Part shown: positions 1 to 9,608 of the stretch, piece by piece
Position numbering within the stretch: position 1 is the stretch's first letter
Layout of the letters: each line of letters starts with the position of its first letter
Source: Companilactobacillus musae
Lineage (GTDB): Bacteria > Bacillota > Bacilli > Lactobacillales > Lactobacillaceae
Direction of reading: 5' to 3'
NCBI RefSeq assembly: GCF_003967595.1
Contig: NZ_BIFW01000002.1
Coordinates: 186,001-250,000, forward strand
Length of the DNA stretch: 64,000 nt
The notes under the pieces: model-generated
What the model was told of the DNA's origin: nothing
The model's database searches: none
The model's input: the letters and a program-made list of their open reading frames with translations, nothing else
Position numbers and translations under genes: made by a program

Positions 1-49
1 CAATTATATAAAAAAATAGACCTACATAGTAGGTCTATTTGAGATAAAG

Positions 50-823
50 CTAAGAAATTAAATCATTTTTTAATTGTTTACGGTCATTAAAGAACTGTTT
101 ATAGCCTAAATAACAAGAAATAATTGAACCAATACTCGTTGAAGCCAATAACATAAAAGTAACCATAATCTGATATTTGATAGCCTTAACTGGATCAACA
201 CCCGCAAAAATCAAGCCTGACATCATTCCTGGCAAACTGACTAGCCCCAATGTTTTAATTGAATCAATCGTTGGTTGCATGCCACTTTTAATACTGTCAC
301 GCAATATATCTAAAGAAGCCAATTTGATATCTGCACCCAAAGCCAATTTTTCCAGAACTTGTTGATGACGATCGGTAAAAGTTTGCTTCATATTGCGATA
401 ACAAAGTCCAATTGCCACCATAATGTTACTAGCAATCATTCCTGTCACCGGTACAATCTGCTCGGGAACAAATTTAATCGAACCAGTTAAAACTAAAGTC
501 GTCAAAGTAATCGTCGTACCAACAAATATGGCTAACAGCGACGATTGAAAAGCCTTGGGAATACCATTACCACGTTTTCCTGCATTCCAGGAAGCATTAA
601 TTACAATGATGATAAAACAAGCCAAAGTTAACCAATTGTCATTAGCTTTAATAACAAACTTTAAAATGTATCCAACAATCGACAACTGAATGATTGCTCG
701 GATAACGCCAATAATAATATCTTTATCAATATGTAATTTCTCAATATAGCCAATAACTAAAGCTACCAACACCAACACAAATCCTAAAGCCAAAGTAGAA
801 TTAGAAACCGTTAAATTAGTCAT
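50..823 (-). CDS. fetB: FetB/YbbM-family ABC exporter permease
   Basis: Integral membrane subunit of a small two-gene ABC exporter; the family (UPF0014, FetB/YbbM) is linked in E. coli to iron export. About 257 residues, almost all hydrophobic helices (roughly seven), with the soluble stretch containing the family-type sequence PVTGMIASNIM followed by a charged loop (residues about 125-190). The reading frame stays open upstream to 886, but the ATG at 823 is preferred: it has a GGAG nine bases upstream and overlaps the end of the ATPase gene by only 8 bp, as expected for translational coupling. Family assignment is from sequence pattern; the transported ion in this organism is inferred. Confidence 0.85.
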   Translation of the reverse strand: MTNLTVSNSTLALGFVLVLVALVIGYIEKLHIDKDIIIGVIRAIIQLSIVGYILKFVIKANDNWLTLACFIIIVINASWNAGKRGNGIPKAFQSSLLAIFVGTTITLTTLVLTGSIKFVPEQIVPVTGMIASNIMVAIGLCYRNMKQTFTDRHQQVLEKLALGADIKLASLDILRDSIKSGMQPTIDSIKTLGLVSLPGMMSGLIFAGVDPVKAIKYQIMVTFMLLASTSIGSIISCYLGYKQFFNDRKQLKNDLIS

Positions 824-1460
824 TTTCAATTTCTCCATTTCCGATTCTGATTTTAGCACGAGAATCTTCGATTTCTGTTTCATCATGTGTTACTCGTAAA
901 ATCGTTAAGCCACGATCGTTGAACTCGTTCAACATACGATGAACAATAGCTTTATTTTCAGCATCAAGACCAGCGGTAACTTCATCAGTTATCAATACTT
1001 CCGGTGGAAAAATCAAATTTCTCAGTAAAGCAATTCTCTGTTTTTCACCACCAGAAACATCATTGACACTCTTATCAATATAAGTTTCGTTAAGATTAAC
1101 CATTTCCAAATAGTTAATAACTTTCATCTCGTCAAAATCTTTTTTACGAACTTCAAAAGGAAAAGATAAGTTGTCTCTAACAGTTTTTCCAAATAAAGTT
1201 GGTTGCTGAAAAGCATAAGAAACTCTCTGACGATATTCAATTGGTTCATAGGAATCAATTGATTTACCATCAAACAAAACTTTTCCACCAGTAGCACTAA
1301 TCATCGAAGCCAAAATACGCATCAAGGTACTTTTCCCACTACCAGAAGGACCGACAACAGTTAAATAATTGCCCTTTTCAACTTCCAAATTGATATGTTT
1401 TAAAATTTTCGTTTCACCGACTTGGTAAGATAGATCTTGAACTTCAAATATATTTTCCAT
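816..1460 (-). CDS. fetA: FetA/YbbL-family ABC transporter ATPase
   Basis: Cytoplasmic ATPase of the exporter formed with the overlapping downstream permease. 214 residues with all ABC landmarks: Walker A GPSGSGKST (37-45), Q-loop FQQPTLFG, signature VSGGEKQR, Walker B VLITDEVTAGLD and H-loop VTHDE. Its short length and D-E-V after the Walker B core fit the FetA/YbbL group. The start has the ribosome site GAAGGGG ten bases upstream. The two genes form one operon; no metal box was identified upstream. Role as an iron or other metal exporter is inferred from the family. Confidence 0.87.
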   Translation of the reverse strand: MENIFEVQDLSYQVGETKILKHINLEVEKGNYLTVVGPSGSGKSTLMRILASMISATGGKVLFDGKSIDSYEPIEYRQRVSYAFQQPTLFGKTVRDNLSFPFEVRKKDFDEMKVINYLEMVNLNETYIDKSVNDVSGGEKQRIALLRNLIFPPEVLITDEVTAGLDAENKAIVHRMLNEFNDRGLTILRVTHDETEIEDSRAKIRIGNGEIEND

Positions 1461-1580
1461 AGTCCTACCCCTTCTTTAACCAATTATTATCGCCAACTAT
1501 ACAGTTAAATTCTACCAATAAGCTTGTGAAAAAATAGTCCTTTTTACATAAATAATTATATTGAATTATCAATGGTATTT

Positions 1581-1745
1581 AAGGATGCCGTCCTCCGCGA
1601 CAAAGAAAATTGGGCTGGAACGTAGCGGGCACGGCTTGGAGCCTCTTGGCTTCACCAACAGTCTTCAAGTTCGGCCTTCTACTAAATCTGCAAGGCTCGC
1701 GAATTTAGTAGAATTTCACTACTGAGCCCATTTTCCTTTCGTTCA
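1581..1745. repeat. Intergenic hairpin repeat, long copy
   Basis: The first 62 bases (1581-1643, starting AAGGATGCCGTCC) recur with only a few changes at 15807-15868. The element is closed by an inverted repeat: AAAGAAAATTGGGCT near 1602-1616 pairs with TGAGCCCATTTTCCTTTC near 1722-1740. An inner hairpin CTACTAAAT/ATTTAGTAG sits inside. Together with the terminator at 1752-1790 it accounts for most of the gene-free stretch 1461-1865. Confidence 0.7.
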
Positions 1746-1751
1746 TAAAAC

Positions 1752-1790
1752 AAAAAAAACATTGAATACTAATCTTCTTAGTATTCAATG
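1752..1790 (-). terminator. Rho-independent terminator of the surface-protein gene
   Basis: A perfect 13-bp stem (CATTGAATACTAA / TTAGTATTCAATG, 1760-1790) with a 5-base loop is followed on the minus strand by eight T. It lies downstream of the surface-protein gene ending at 1866. Confidence 0.9.
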
Positions 1791-1865
1791 CCATTAATAA
1801 CTCTCTTGATAGTTAAATTTTTACATTGCTAAAAAATGGTCTTCAACCGCATTATTTGTTTTATA

Positions 1866-4349
1866 TTATCTAACATTATTAACAGGTAACCACTCATTAG
1901 TAGCAACACGATACATCTTTATTCCATTAATTGTTGCAACCTTGTCTGTTTTTAGTGTTAGTGAGGAAATTGTTCTAACAAAGTTTCCTCGATCATCAAA
2001 CAATTGGGAATTAGGCGTAGTTTGTATTATTTGATCGATTGGTTGATATTTGAACGAATCGTTAGCACTGATCCATTCATTAGTAGCAACACGATAATAT
2101 TTTTGATTATCAAAATAAGTATATCTATCAGAAGCCCAGTCACTTCCAGAAGCTAAAGCTCTATTAGTAATGGTGTTTTCCCTTGAGGTTATGATTTTTT
2201 TGTAAGAATCAGAATAAGTTCTGACATATTCAGGATCTTCGGAGTAGGTATATATATCCTCTGCATTGATCCATTGATTTGTAGCAATGCGATAGTATGT
2301 TTTGCCAGCCAAAGTCATTTTTTTATCCGTTACCCAGTCAGTACTTGCAGGAATTGTTAAATCGGTTTTGTCTCCATTGTCATCATAAATAATAACCGGA
2401 GATTGTGAAGGATGGATACTGATTGTAGAATCAATTGATTCTGTACTACCAGTGTTCTCATCGTCATCATTTGAGCTACTTGAACCGCCACCTGTGCTAG
2501 AACCATTATTTGAATTCCCGTTATTATTGTTATCACCGGATGAGGTCATCGTAGCAATAACTGAAATAGTACCATCAGAATTTTTAACTATGCTAAACGG
2601 ATTATCAGTATTGACGAAGTCAGCTCCACTTGGTTTATTATCAGTAACGAGTGAACTGAGATCTATTGTATCGCCAGTTTTATCTATTGAAATTGGCTTG
2701 CCAATTGTTTTTCCATTGGGGTCTTTATAGATAATATTTGATGGCACAGAAAGATCTTTATCTTTATAGATTATCGTGAATGTGGGATCATCAAGCTGAA
2801 ATATATTTGGAAGTAGCTCAGCAACGTTTTGTTCAAGTGTTTTACTTTTATCAAAATTACCATTCCACTGTTCGTTTACCATACTTCCATCACTAATACC
2901 TGACACATACACATCAAGATTGAATTCGCCATTTGGGTCTACTGACATGTCTCCTAAAAATATATCTTTCACATCATAATTATTGCTTGCTTTGGCAGCA
3001 TCATACGTTTGAGTAGACTCAAAAGTTTTGCCATCGGATACTTGTTTAAGAGTATATTTTGATTTTGACGTTACTGGAATATAAACTTCCGAATCGTCAC
3101 CTATATTATAGGATGAATCAAGCGATACGGTGTTTGACGAATCAATTCGATAAGCTAAATTTATATTATTTATGTTTTTAATCGTAACTTCACCATTTTC
3201 TGGTCTTAAATAATCAGTATAGATAACATCGTTTTTTCCAACAGTTGCTTCATAATAATTAACTTTAAAATAATCAACATCTTTATGTGTGTAATAGACA
3301 TTAATTACATTATTTACAAAAGGATCAGTATTTTGTCCAATAATTTCAGATGAAGTTGGTCCTGAAATAGTGCATGGCAAATCAGATTTCCAATAAGCAT
3401 ATGTATTGCTATCTATATCCGAATCAGACACAACCGACGATACGTTAGAAATGATATCCCCTGTTTTAATGTTTGAATCATTCTCAAAGTACTTAGTATT
3501 AATTGACTTTCCTTCATCATCTATTAAGTTTACAATTAAAGGCTGTGTTAGAGGTGTACTATACTTAGCTTCTATAAGGTATCCAGTCGCACTTGTTCCT
3601 AGATTAGGTAACATATCAAATGTCAGTGTAACTTTTACACTTCCATTGTCCGAAATTTGTTTTCCTTTGTTATCAGTTAAACACGAAAATCCAAAACCTT
3701 TTTTTTCATATTTTGTAAGATCATTATTATCTGGAATTATTGTGGGTTGCCCCACTTTACTTTTAACAGATTTATTGGATGTATAACCAATGTCTGCAAT
3801 ATGTGCTGTAAGATTAAACGATTTGGCTGTAACCTTAAGATTATAATTAGATTGATCCTTTATAATTTTACTATTCTCATCAGAGTCTATTGTATAAGCA
3901 CTTAAGAATCCATCAGCTAAATTTGAATCATTTTGAATATCATCGACAGTATTACTGCCAACCTCATATGAACTATTAAAAGTATATTCATTACCAGTAC
4001 TATCTTTTACGGGATTACCACTATCATCAGTAAAAGAAATATTTACAGCCTGACTGTCAGTATCACTTTGCGGAGCAGCTTCTGTTGAATAGGTACTTGG
4101 TTGAGCTTGCACTTGGGAAATTTCTGAGGCTGAAGTCTCATTACCGTCGGAAATACCAGAACCAGCCTGAACCATTGAAGAATTTTCAGAAGGTTCCTTG
4201 TTAGTAGTTGGATTTTGTGAGTTATCAACAGTAGGACTTGATTGTTGTGCAACATCATCAGCTTTTACTTGTTGAGTAGATAATCCACCTAAAACCATTG
4301 TAGAAAAAAGGGAAACACCTAAAGAAAGTAACATTTTATTTAATTTCAT
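1866..4349 (-). CDS. Large secreted surface protein with C-terminal SLAP-like repeats
   Basis: About 827 residues. A Sec signal peptide (MKLNKMLLSLGVSLFS..., cleavage near VKADD) is followed by a Ser/Gln/Thr-rich linker, then beta-rich modules of MucBP-like look (segments beginning PLIVNLIDDEGKSI and DYFKVNYYEATVG), a Gly/Ser/Asn-rich spacer, and three C-terminal repeats sharing the motif YYR(I/V)ATN(Q/E)W(I/L), typical of the SLAP surface-layer anchoring domain. The frame opens at 4394, but the ATG at 4349 has GAGGG upstream and starts exactly at the signal peptide. No LPXTG or catalytic domain was seen, so attachment is probably non-covalent. Function may be adhesion or S-layer-associated; this is inference. 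Confidence 0.8.
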   Translation of the reverse strand: MKLNKMLLSLGVSLFSTMVLGGLSTQQVKADDVAQQSSPTVDNSQNPTTNKEPSENSSMVQAGSGISDGNETSASEISQVQAQPSTYSTEAAPQSDTDSQAVNISFTDDSGNPVKDSTGNEYTFNSSYEVGSNTVDDIQNDSNLADGFLSAYTIDSDENSKIIKDQSNYNLKVTAKSFNLTAHIADIGYTSNKSVKSKVGQPTIIPDNNDLTKYEKKGFGFSCLTDNKGKQISDNGSVKVTLTFDMLPNLGTSATGYLIEAKYSTPLTQPLIVNLIDDEGKSINTKYFENDSNIKTGDIISNVSSVVSDSDIDSNTYAYWKSDLPCTISGPTSSEIIGQNTDPFVNNVINVYYTHKDVDYFKVNYYEATVGKNDVIYTDYLRPENGEVTIKNINNINLAYRIDSSNTVSLDSSYNIGDDSEVYIPVTSKSKYTLKQVSDGKTFESTQTYDAAKASNNYDVKDIFLGDMSVDPNGEFNLDVYVSGISDGSMVNEQWNGNFDKSKTLEQNVAELLPNIFQLDDPTFTIIYKDKDLSVPSNIIYKDPNGKTIGKPISIDKTGDTIDLSSLVTDNKPSGADFVNTDNPFSIVKNSDGTISVIATMTSSGDNNNNGNSNNGSSTGGGSSSSNDDDENTGSTESIDSTISIHPSQSPVIIYDDNGDKTDLTIPASTDWVTDKKMTLAGKTYYRIATNQWINAEDIYTYSEDPEYVRTYSDSYKKIITSRENTITNRALASGSDWASDRYTYFDNQKYYRVATNEWISANDSFKYQPIDQIIQTTPNSQLFDDRGNFVRTISSLTLKTDKVATINGIKMYRVATNEWLPVNNVR

Positions 4350-4438
4350 ATTATTGTCCCTCACAATATACTTAATAATTTTATTATATGCCAATATTCA
4401 ACAAATACAGTATTTTATAATCAAAAGATTAGTTAAAG

Positions 4439-4475
4439 AAAATCCGATAACTCATTTTTAAAGTTATCGGATTTT
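4439..4475 (-). terminator. Terminator of the two-gene cell-wall hydrolase operon
   Basis: A 14-bp stem AAAATCCGATAACT / AGTTATCGGATTTT lies just downstream of the gene ending at 4519; T-rich on both sides, so it may act in both directions. Confidence 0.8.
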
Positions 4476-4518
4476 CTTATTTAATAGTCTTTTTGAAATG
4501 AGCTACTTAAAAACTTCT

Positions 4519-5985
4519 TTAAGCAAAGACACGTTTTACACCGGCAATGTTTCCACGACCTGAGTAAATTGAGTGTACTTGAACGGCATATGGCCATGAT
4601 TCAATCATCGTTGATGGGTCCAAAAGGATACCAACGTGCCATAACATACCTGATGATGGATCTGTAAAGAAGATCAAATCTCCTCTTTGACGTTCATTGA
4701 AATTGATGTGTGGAATTCTGTTATCATTCCAGTACATTTGACAATTCCATTCGTTACCTACTTGAGCATGTTGAATTGCTGAAATTGGTGCAGAATCAAT
4801 ACCTGATGCATATAATGCTTGAGTTACTAATCCTGAACAATCAACACCATAATCAGGTGAACTAGAAGCACCAGAGATCCATGGTTGACCAAGATATCTA
4901 TATGCTTCATTGATCATTGCTTCGATATGGTCTGATCTTGAACTTGAGATACTTGTTCTCAAAGGTGCAACGTATGAATCAATTCCATACCAGCTGTCTT
5001 CAGAGAAACCAATAGCTTTCCAAGTTGCCAAATCAACAATACCTGTTACAGGAAGTCCATGACTAGATTGAACACCTCTAACACTGTTAGCAACAGCTCC
5101 GTCATAGATTGTATGAGCATTGGAATAACCGAAATATCTTCTTACTAACCATGTCTTGATACCTTCAACACCGTTATACAAAGGATATCCAGGTTCACCA
5201 ACTGGTTGAATTTGAGTATTTTGAATTTGTAACCAACCTGCTGGATTTTGATAAACAGGATCTGTTGTTGCATCGTAACTATTTACCCAAACGTTATTGG
5301 CGATTTGATAATAAGTATACTTGTCATCATAATCTGTACGGTTATATTGCCATGTAGAATTACCGGCAAAACCTTGTTGACCATTACTATAAAATCCTTG
5401 TTCATTACGTGAGTAGTTGGCTGCACCGTTAGGTTTAACTCGGATAACACCATTAGCATCTGAACCAAAACTTAACACAACATTCTTACCATCAGCAAAT
5501 TCATCTGTAGCTACTCGATAGTAAACTGAACCATTATTAGTTAATCTTTGATCAGTAGCCCAAGGTGTATTAGGACCTAAAGCACGATTAGTAAGCTGTG
5601 TACCATCTTGTTTGTAAAGATAAGTAATATCATTACCAGTTGTTACTACCCCTTTTACAGGTGTGATTTTGGCATCATTTGTATCAGCATCTGCTTGTGT
5701 ATTTGCTTGTGTATTTGCTTGTGTATTATCTGTAGTTGCCTGTGTGGCATCTGAAGTTGTTTGAGTTGTAGATGCTTGAACATCAGTTGCTTGTGAAGTT
5801 TGTTCAGTCACAGCTTGAGTAGTCGATTGTTGAGTTGCTTTTGAAACTTCTGGAGTTTGTTCAGCTACAGCTGTCTCAACTGGAGTATCAGTTGTAGTAT
5901 CAGCCTTGACATTTTGTTGTGTTGTCACTGCCATAATAGCTAAAGCAAAACCACAAACAAAAACCATTTTTGACTTTTTATTCAT
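4519..5985 (-). CDS. Secreted NlpC/P60 peptidoglycan hydrolase with SLAP-like and PG-binding-like modules
   Basis: 488 residues. The signal peptide ends near VKADTT and is followed by a long Thr/Gln/Ala-rich linker (about 30-105). Two SLAP-like repeats follow (YYRVATDEFADG, YYQIANNVWVNS), then a peptidoglycan-binding-type helical module (SSHGLPVTGIVDLATWKAIG), and a C-terminal NlpC/P60 domain with the catalytic Cys in DCSGLV and His in LWHVGILL. Such enzymes cut gamma-D-glutamyl-diamino-acid bonds in stem peptides outside the cell. The start has AGGGG upstream and lies 12 bp after the preceding gene's stop, so both are one operon. The linker DNA has short repeats (CTTGTGTATTTG) that could vary in length. 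Confidence 0.9.
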   Translation of the reverse strand: MNKKSKMVFVCGFALAIMAVTTQQNVKADTTTDTPVETAVAEQTPEVSKATQQSTTQAVTEQTSQATDVQASTTQTTSDATQATTDNTQANTQANTQADADTNDAKITPVKGVVTTGNDITYLYKQDGTQLTNRALGPNTPWATDQRLTNNGSVYYRVATDEFADGKNVVLSFGSDANGVIRVKPNGAANYSRNEQGFYSNGQQGFAGNSTWQYNRTDYDDKYTYYQIANNVWVNSYDATTDPVYQNPAGWLQIQNTQIQPVGEPGYPLYNGVEGIKTWLVRRYFGYSNAHTIYDGAVANSVRGVQSSHGLPVTGIVDLATWKAIGFSEDSWYGIDSYVAPLRTSISSSRSDHIEAMINEAYRYLGQPWISGASSSPDYGVDCSGLVTQALYASGIDSAPISAIQHAQVGNEWNCQMYWNDNRIPHINFNERQRGDLIFFTDPSSGMLWHVGILLDPSTMIESWPYAVQVHSIYSGRGNIAGVKRVFA

Positions 5986-5997
5986 TATTATTTTCCC

Positions 5998-7197
5998 CTA
6001 ATAACTTATTGCACGTCTATTTTGTGTATTCCAATTGCCGATAAATTGATCTATTCCCATTCTTAGAGATTGATCAGTCCAACAATCGTTATAGTAAACA
6101 TAACCTTGATCATAACCTGTAACTACCAAGGCGTGATATGGAAATCCATAAAGCGTATTCCAAGTCACGACTGGATGTCCGATATTGATTTGATACTTAA
6201 TAGCATCAAACCCTTGACCAGTAAGATTCTTCGCTGAACCAGCATATTTCTCTACCAAGCTCATCAAAGCTGGTGGAAAAATAGTAATACCAGTTCCATC
6301 CCAAGGTTGACCAATATATCCATAATTTGGATCACTGCTACGTGGCATTTCTCTAGCCATTTGCATCTTATCAACATTGGCACCAGCATATTGAAGCATC
6401 ATTGTTACGGCTGTTATTTCACAACCATTAGGCAATTCGGGTCTTTGTGCGATCAAAGGCACACCTGAGACCCAATCTGCGTCTTTATACTGTCCATTGT
6501 TAACAACTACTTCATCTTGTGGTATCCAAGTATCAGCACCGATTTGATACCAATCTTTTCCTCCAACATTTGCATAGTTATTAATCTTCCAACTAGTTCC
6601 AGTAGCTAAATCGTTACCTTCATAAATAGCACGACTTCCATATCCCTTAAATGAATGAATGCTTGAACCAGTTCGATAGACGACGGTTGCATCCCCCTGA
6701 TATGGTTGAACATATGATTTAAATGTTCCATCATTTGCATTTGCATACTCATTTGTTGCAACGCGATAATAATTTGTTCCACTGGCCATCTGATGATAAG
6801 TATCAGCGTACCAATCACTATTGGCTGCTAAGGCTCTATTAGTTTCAACTGAACCATCAGCGTAATATAGTGGAATATAATTATTGGCTGTCGTTGTGAA
6901 AACTCCATCAATCGGTTGATCACTCACAACATGATCTGCTTGTGGTGCTTGAACCTGTTGATTTTCTTGAGCATTCGAACTCTGTTGCGCATCTTGAGTC
7001 TGTGAATTAGACTCAACAGCGTTTTGAGAATCCTGTTCTTGAGTTGTAGCTGTCACTGTATCAGCTTTATCTGTTGCACTTTGAGTAACATTTGGCTCTG
7101 CATTGACATCTACTTGATCAGCCTTAACGACATTGGTCGATAAAAGACAGCTAGAAGCAAAAACCGCTGCGAAGAGCACTTTCCTCTTTAATCCCAT
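5998..7197 (-). CDS. Secreted C39-like cysteine peptidase with SLAP-like repeats
   Basis: 399 residues: a signal peptide (to about VVKADQ), a Gln/Ala/Ser-rich linker, two or three SLAP-like repeats (YYRVATNEYANA, WYQIGADTWIPQ), and a C-terminal Peptidase_C39_2-type papain-like domain. Key residues visible are Cys in NGCEITAV, His in FPYHALVV and the Asp of TGYDQG. The substrate is unknown; wall peptides or peptide modification are possible. It is first in an operon with the NlpC/P60 hydrolase and shares its modular plan, so both probably sit in the same surface layer. The ribosome site AAGGGG stands nine bases before the ATG. Confidence 0.85.
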   Translation of the reverse strand: MGLKRKVLFAAVFASSCLLSTNVVKADQVDVNAEPNVTQSATDKADTVTATTQEQDSQNAVESNSQTQDAQQSSNAQENQQVQAPQADHVVSDQPIDGVFTTTANNYIPLYYADGSVETNRALAANSDWYADTYHQMASGTNYYRVATNEYANANDGTFKSYVQPYQGDATVVYRTGSSIHSFKGYGSRAIYEGNDLATGTSWKINNYANVGGKDWYQIGADTWIPQDEVVVNNGQYKDADWVSGVPLIAQRPELPNGCEITAVTMMLQYAGANVDKMQMAREMPRSSDPNYGYIGQPWDGTGITIFPPALMSLVEKYAGSAKNLTGQGFDAIKYQINIGHPVVTWNTLYGFPYHALVVTGYDQGYVYYNDCWTDQSLRMGIDQFIGNWNTQNRRAISY

Positions 7198-7294
7198 AAC
7201 ATTCCCCTTTCAAGGAATAATTATGGAATAGTTACATTTAAATATCAATAAGTAAATTTATAAAAAAATTATGAAAATAATTACATATATACTA

Positions 7295-7332
7295 AAAATG
7301 CACAAATCCCTATTTGAGGATTTGTGCATTTT
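7295..7332 (-). terminator. Terminator of the marR-efflux operon
   Basis: A perfect 15-bp stem AAAATGCACAAATCC / GGATTTGTGCATTTT with an 8-base loop, ending in T on the minus strand, 17 bases after the stop of the DUF4811 gene. Confidence 0.9.
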
Positions 7333-7348
7333 CACTATATAAGTTGTA

Positions 7349-8077
7349 TTACTTGTTCTTTATTTCTTGAATCAATTTAGCCTGAGATTCAGCTTTAAAG
7401 GCTTTCTCAGCTTGTTGTGTAACTTGTTGTTGTTCCGCAGTAGACATTGAAGGATTTGCTTGCATTGCTTTAGTTACAGCATCTTTTACATATGTTGCTC
7501 CTTCTTGTTTCATCTGAGCTTGGAACGACTTACTTTTCATTTTCTTTTGCAATTGACTAGCTTGTGACGTTGTAAGCACTAGCCAATCTTGACCAACTTT
7601 GAAAGTGTTAGTTTGTTTAACAAATTCTTTATTGTTGTCAGAAATTCCAAATAGAAATGCATAGAAATCATTCTTATATTCCCAACGAGTTGTTTTCTTC
7701 GTTAAAGTTGCGGCTGAATAATTACCAGTCTTAACAACATTTCTTACATGTGAATCAACCTTAGTCGTAGTGGGTTTCTTCTTATTAGCAGTTTCAGGTG
7801 TGCGATAAATATAAACGCTCTCTTTACCACTTGTTCCTAATTCCTTCTTCAATAGAAGATTTGAACCCTTTTGAACTGATTGAATCTGATAAGTCTTTTC
7901 ATCAGTTATTTTTTGCATTCCCAAATGTCCATATTCATTTGAAATCAATAAAACTAAGCTCAAGATAAACAGAGCGATAAATGTAAATGAAAGTCCATAA
8001 CCAACTTTTTTATTCTGTAAAAAGACTGCAAAGTAATAAGCTAATCCTGCACAGATCAAAATTGAAACTAAAATCAT
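7349..8077 (-). CDS. DUF4811-type membrane protein, partner of an MFS efflux pump
   Basis: 242 residues. Two N-terminal transmembrane helices (about 2-20 and 27-47) are followed by an extracytoplasmic domain with a KETTRWEYKNDFYAFLFG-like segment and a long, Lys/Gln-rich C-terminal coiled region. The pattern fits DUF4811 proteins found beside DHA2 multidrug pumps in lactobacilli. Its ATG overlaps the stop of the pump gene (TAATG), so translation is coupled. It probably assists or modulates the pump; biochemical role unknown. Confidence 0.75.
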   Translation of the reverse strand: MILVSILICAGLAYYFAVFLQNKKVGYGLSFTFIALFILSLVLLISNEYGHLGMQKITDEKTYQIQSVQKGSNLLLKKELGTSGKESVYIYRTPETANKKKPTTTKVDSHVRNVVKTGNYSAATLTKKTTRWEYKNDFYAFLFGISDNNKEFVKQTNTFKVGQDWLVLTTSQASQLQKKMKSKSFQAQMKQEGATYVKDAVTKAMQANPSMSTAEQQQVTQQAEKAFKAESQAKLIQEIKNK

Positions 8078-9582
8078 TATTTATCACCTGCCAATCTTGT
8101 TTTCTTTAATGAATCAACATCTATTGATTTTGATTTAGAACTGTTATTAACTCTCAAACTAATTAAATAACCTACAACACAGAACAAGATAGCTACAGCA
8201 AAAGCTGCGTGATAACCGCTTAAAGTAGCATCAAAAAACTTATCTTTGTATTTAAGTGGTGCTGAAGCTAATAGTGATTTGCCAGGTTTCAAATTGTTTG
8301 TCACATTAGTCAAGACACTGACCAAAATAGCAGTACCCATTGAACTGAAAACTTGACGAACAGTGTTATTAACGGCAGTACCATGACTCATCAAATTAAA
8401 TGGCAAAGCATTCATACCATCTGTTGTAACAGGCATCAAGACCATGGAAATACCAAACATACGAATCATATAAAGTACAACGATATCTAATACTGGTGTT
8501 GATTTTGTTAAGAATAAGAATGGAATTGTACCGGCAGTTAACAAGAACATACCCATACGAGCTAAATCTTTAGGTCCATATTTATCAAAAGCATTACCAG
8601 TAATTGGACTCATAATACCAATCATCAAAGCACCTGGTAATAAAGTTAGTCCAGAGTGGAAAGCTGACATGCCTTTAACAATTTGCAAATATAATGGAAG
8701 AACCATTTCCACACCGATCATTGCCATATTAGTAACAGATGACAAAGCTGCGGCGATAGCAAATTTCTTTTCAGTGAAAACACGTAATTCCAAGAATGGT
8801 TTATCCATATGTAATTGACGGAAACCAAACAAAAGAATAAAAATAACACCGGCTACAATTGAACCAATAACTGTCATTGAACCCCAACCGTCATTACCAA
8901 CAGATGAGAAGCCATATAAGATAGCACCAAATCCAACTGTAGATTCGATCAATGATAAAATATCTAGTTTCGTACGGTGTGTTTGAATAACTGGTCTCAT
9001 AAAAATAAAGGCCAAAATCAAAACTAAAATAACAATAGGAATGATCATTCCGAAAAGATCTCTCCATGACCAGTTATCGATGATGAATCCTGAAAGTGTG
9101 GGTCCAATAGCAGGAGCAAGTCCAATAACCAGACCACCAAGACCCATGGCAGCACCACGTTGATTAGCTGGGAAAATCGATAGCATAACAACTTGCATCA
9201 ATGGCATTGTAATACCAACACCAACAGCTTGAATCAAACGTCCAGCTAAAATAACACCGAAAGTTGGAGCCGTAAAACACATAATTGTACCGACTAAGAA
9301 AGTCGACATTGCAATAATATATAAAATCTTTGTACTAAAGTTGTTACTTAACCAAGCAGTAACAGGAATCATAATACCGTTAACCATCAAGAAACCAGTT
9401 GTTAACCACTGAACATCAGAAGTTGTAACGCTGAATTCCTTCATTAAGGTTGGAAAAGCGGTAGTTAAAATTGTACCGTTCAATACAGTACAGAATGTAC
9501 CAACAAGAAGGACCAGAACCAAAAGATTACGGTTAAATGGCTTCCCATGTGCATCCACAATTGCTTTATTATTATTTCCCAT
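8077..9582 (-). CDS. DHA2-family MFS multidrug efflux transporter
   Basis: 501 residues with 14 predicted membrane helices, the DHA2 hallmark. It shows the motif A region (WLSNNFSTKILY), a motif C-type antiporter stretch (GLVIGLAPAIGPTLSGFIID) and the common N-terminus LLVGTFCTVLNGTILTTAFP. Such EmrB/LmrB-type pumps export drugs or toxic compounds by proton antiport. It lies between a MarR regulator and a DUF4811 gene in one operon. The substrate cannot be read from the sequence. Confidence 0.9.
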   Translation of the reverse strand: MGNNNKAIVDAHGKPFNRNLLVLVLLVGTFCTVLNGTILTTAFPTLMKEFSVTTSDVQWLTTGFLMVNGIMIPVTAWLSNNFSTKILYIIAMSTFLVGTIMCFTAPTFGVILAGRLIQAVGVGITMPLMQVVMLSIFPANQRGAAMGLGGLVIGLAPAIGPTLSGFIIDNWSWRDLFGMIIPIVILVLILAFIFMRPVIQTHRTKLDILSLIESTVGFGAILYGFSSVGNDGWGSMTVIGSIVAGVIFILLFGFRQLHMDKPFLELRVFTEKKFAIAAALSSVTNMAMIGVEMVLPLYLQIVKGMSAFHSGLTLLPGALMIGIMSPITGNAFDKYGPKDLARMGMFLLTAGTIPFLFLTKSTPVLDIVVLYMIRMFGISMVLMPVTTDGMNALPFNLMSHGTAVNNTVRQVFSSMGTAILVSVLTNVTNNLKPGKSLLASAPLKYKDKFFDATLSGYHAAFAVAILFCVVGYLISLRVNNSSKSKSIDVDSLKKTRLAGDK

Positions 9583-9608
9583 AATAACAAATTCCTCTTC
9601 TCTTTTTT

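Noticed and set aside
5640-5740. Short tandem repeats in the hydrolase gene considered as a CRISPR or satellite
   Set aside because: They are in-frame repeats coding the Thr/Gln/Ala linker; no spacers of constant length.
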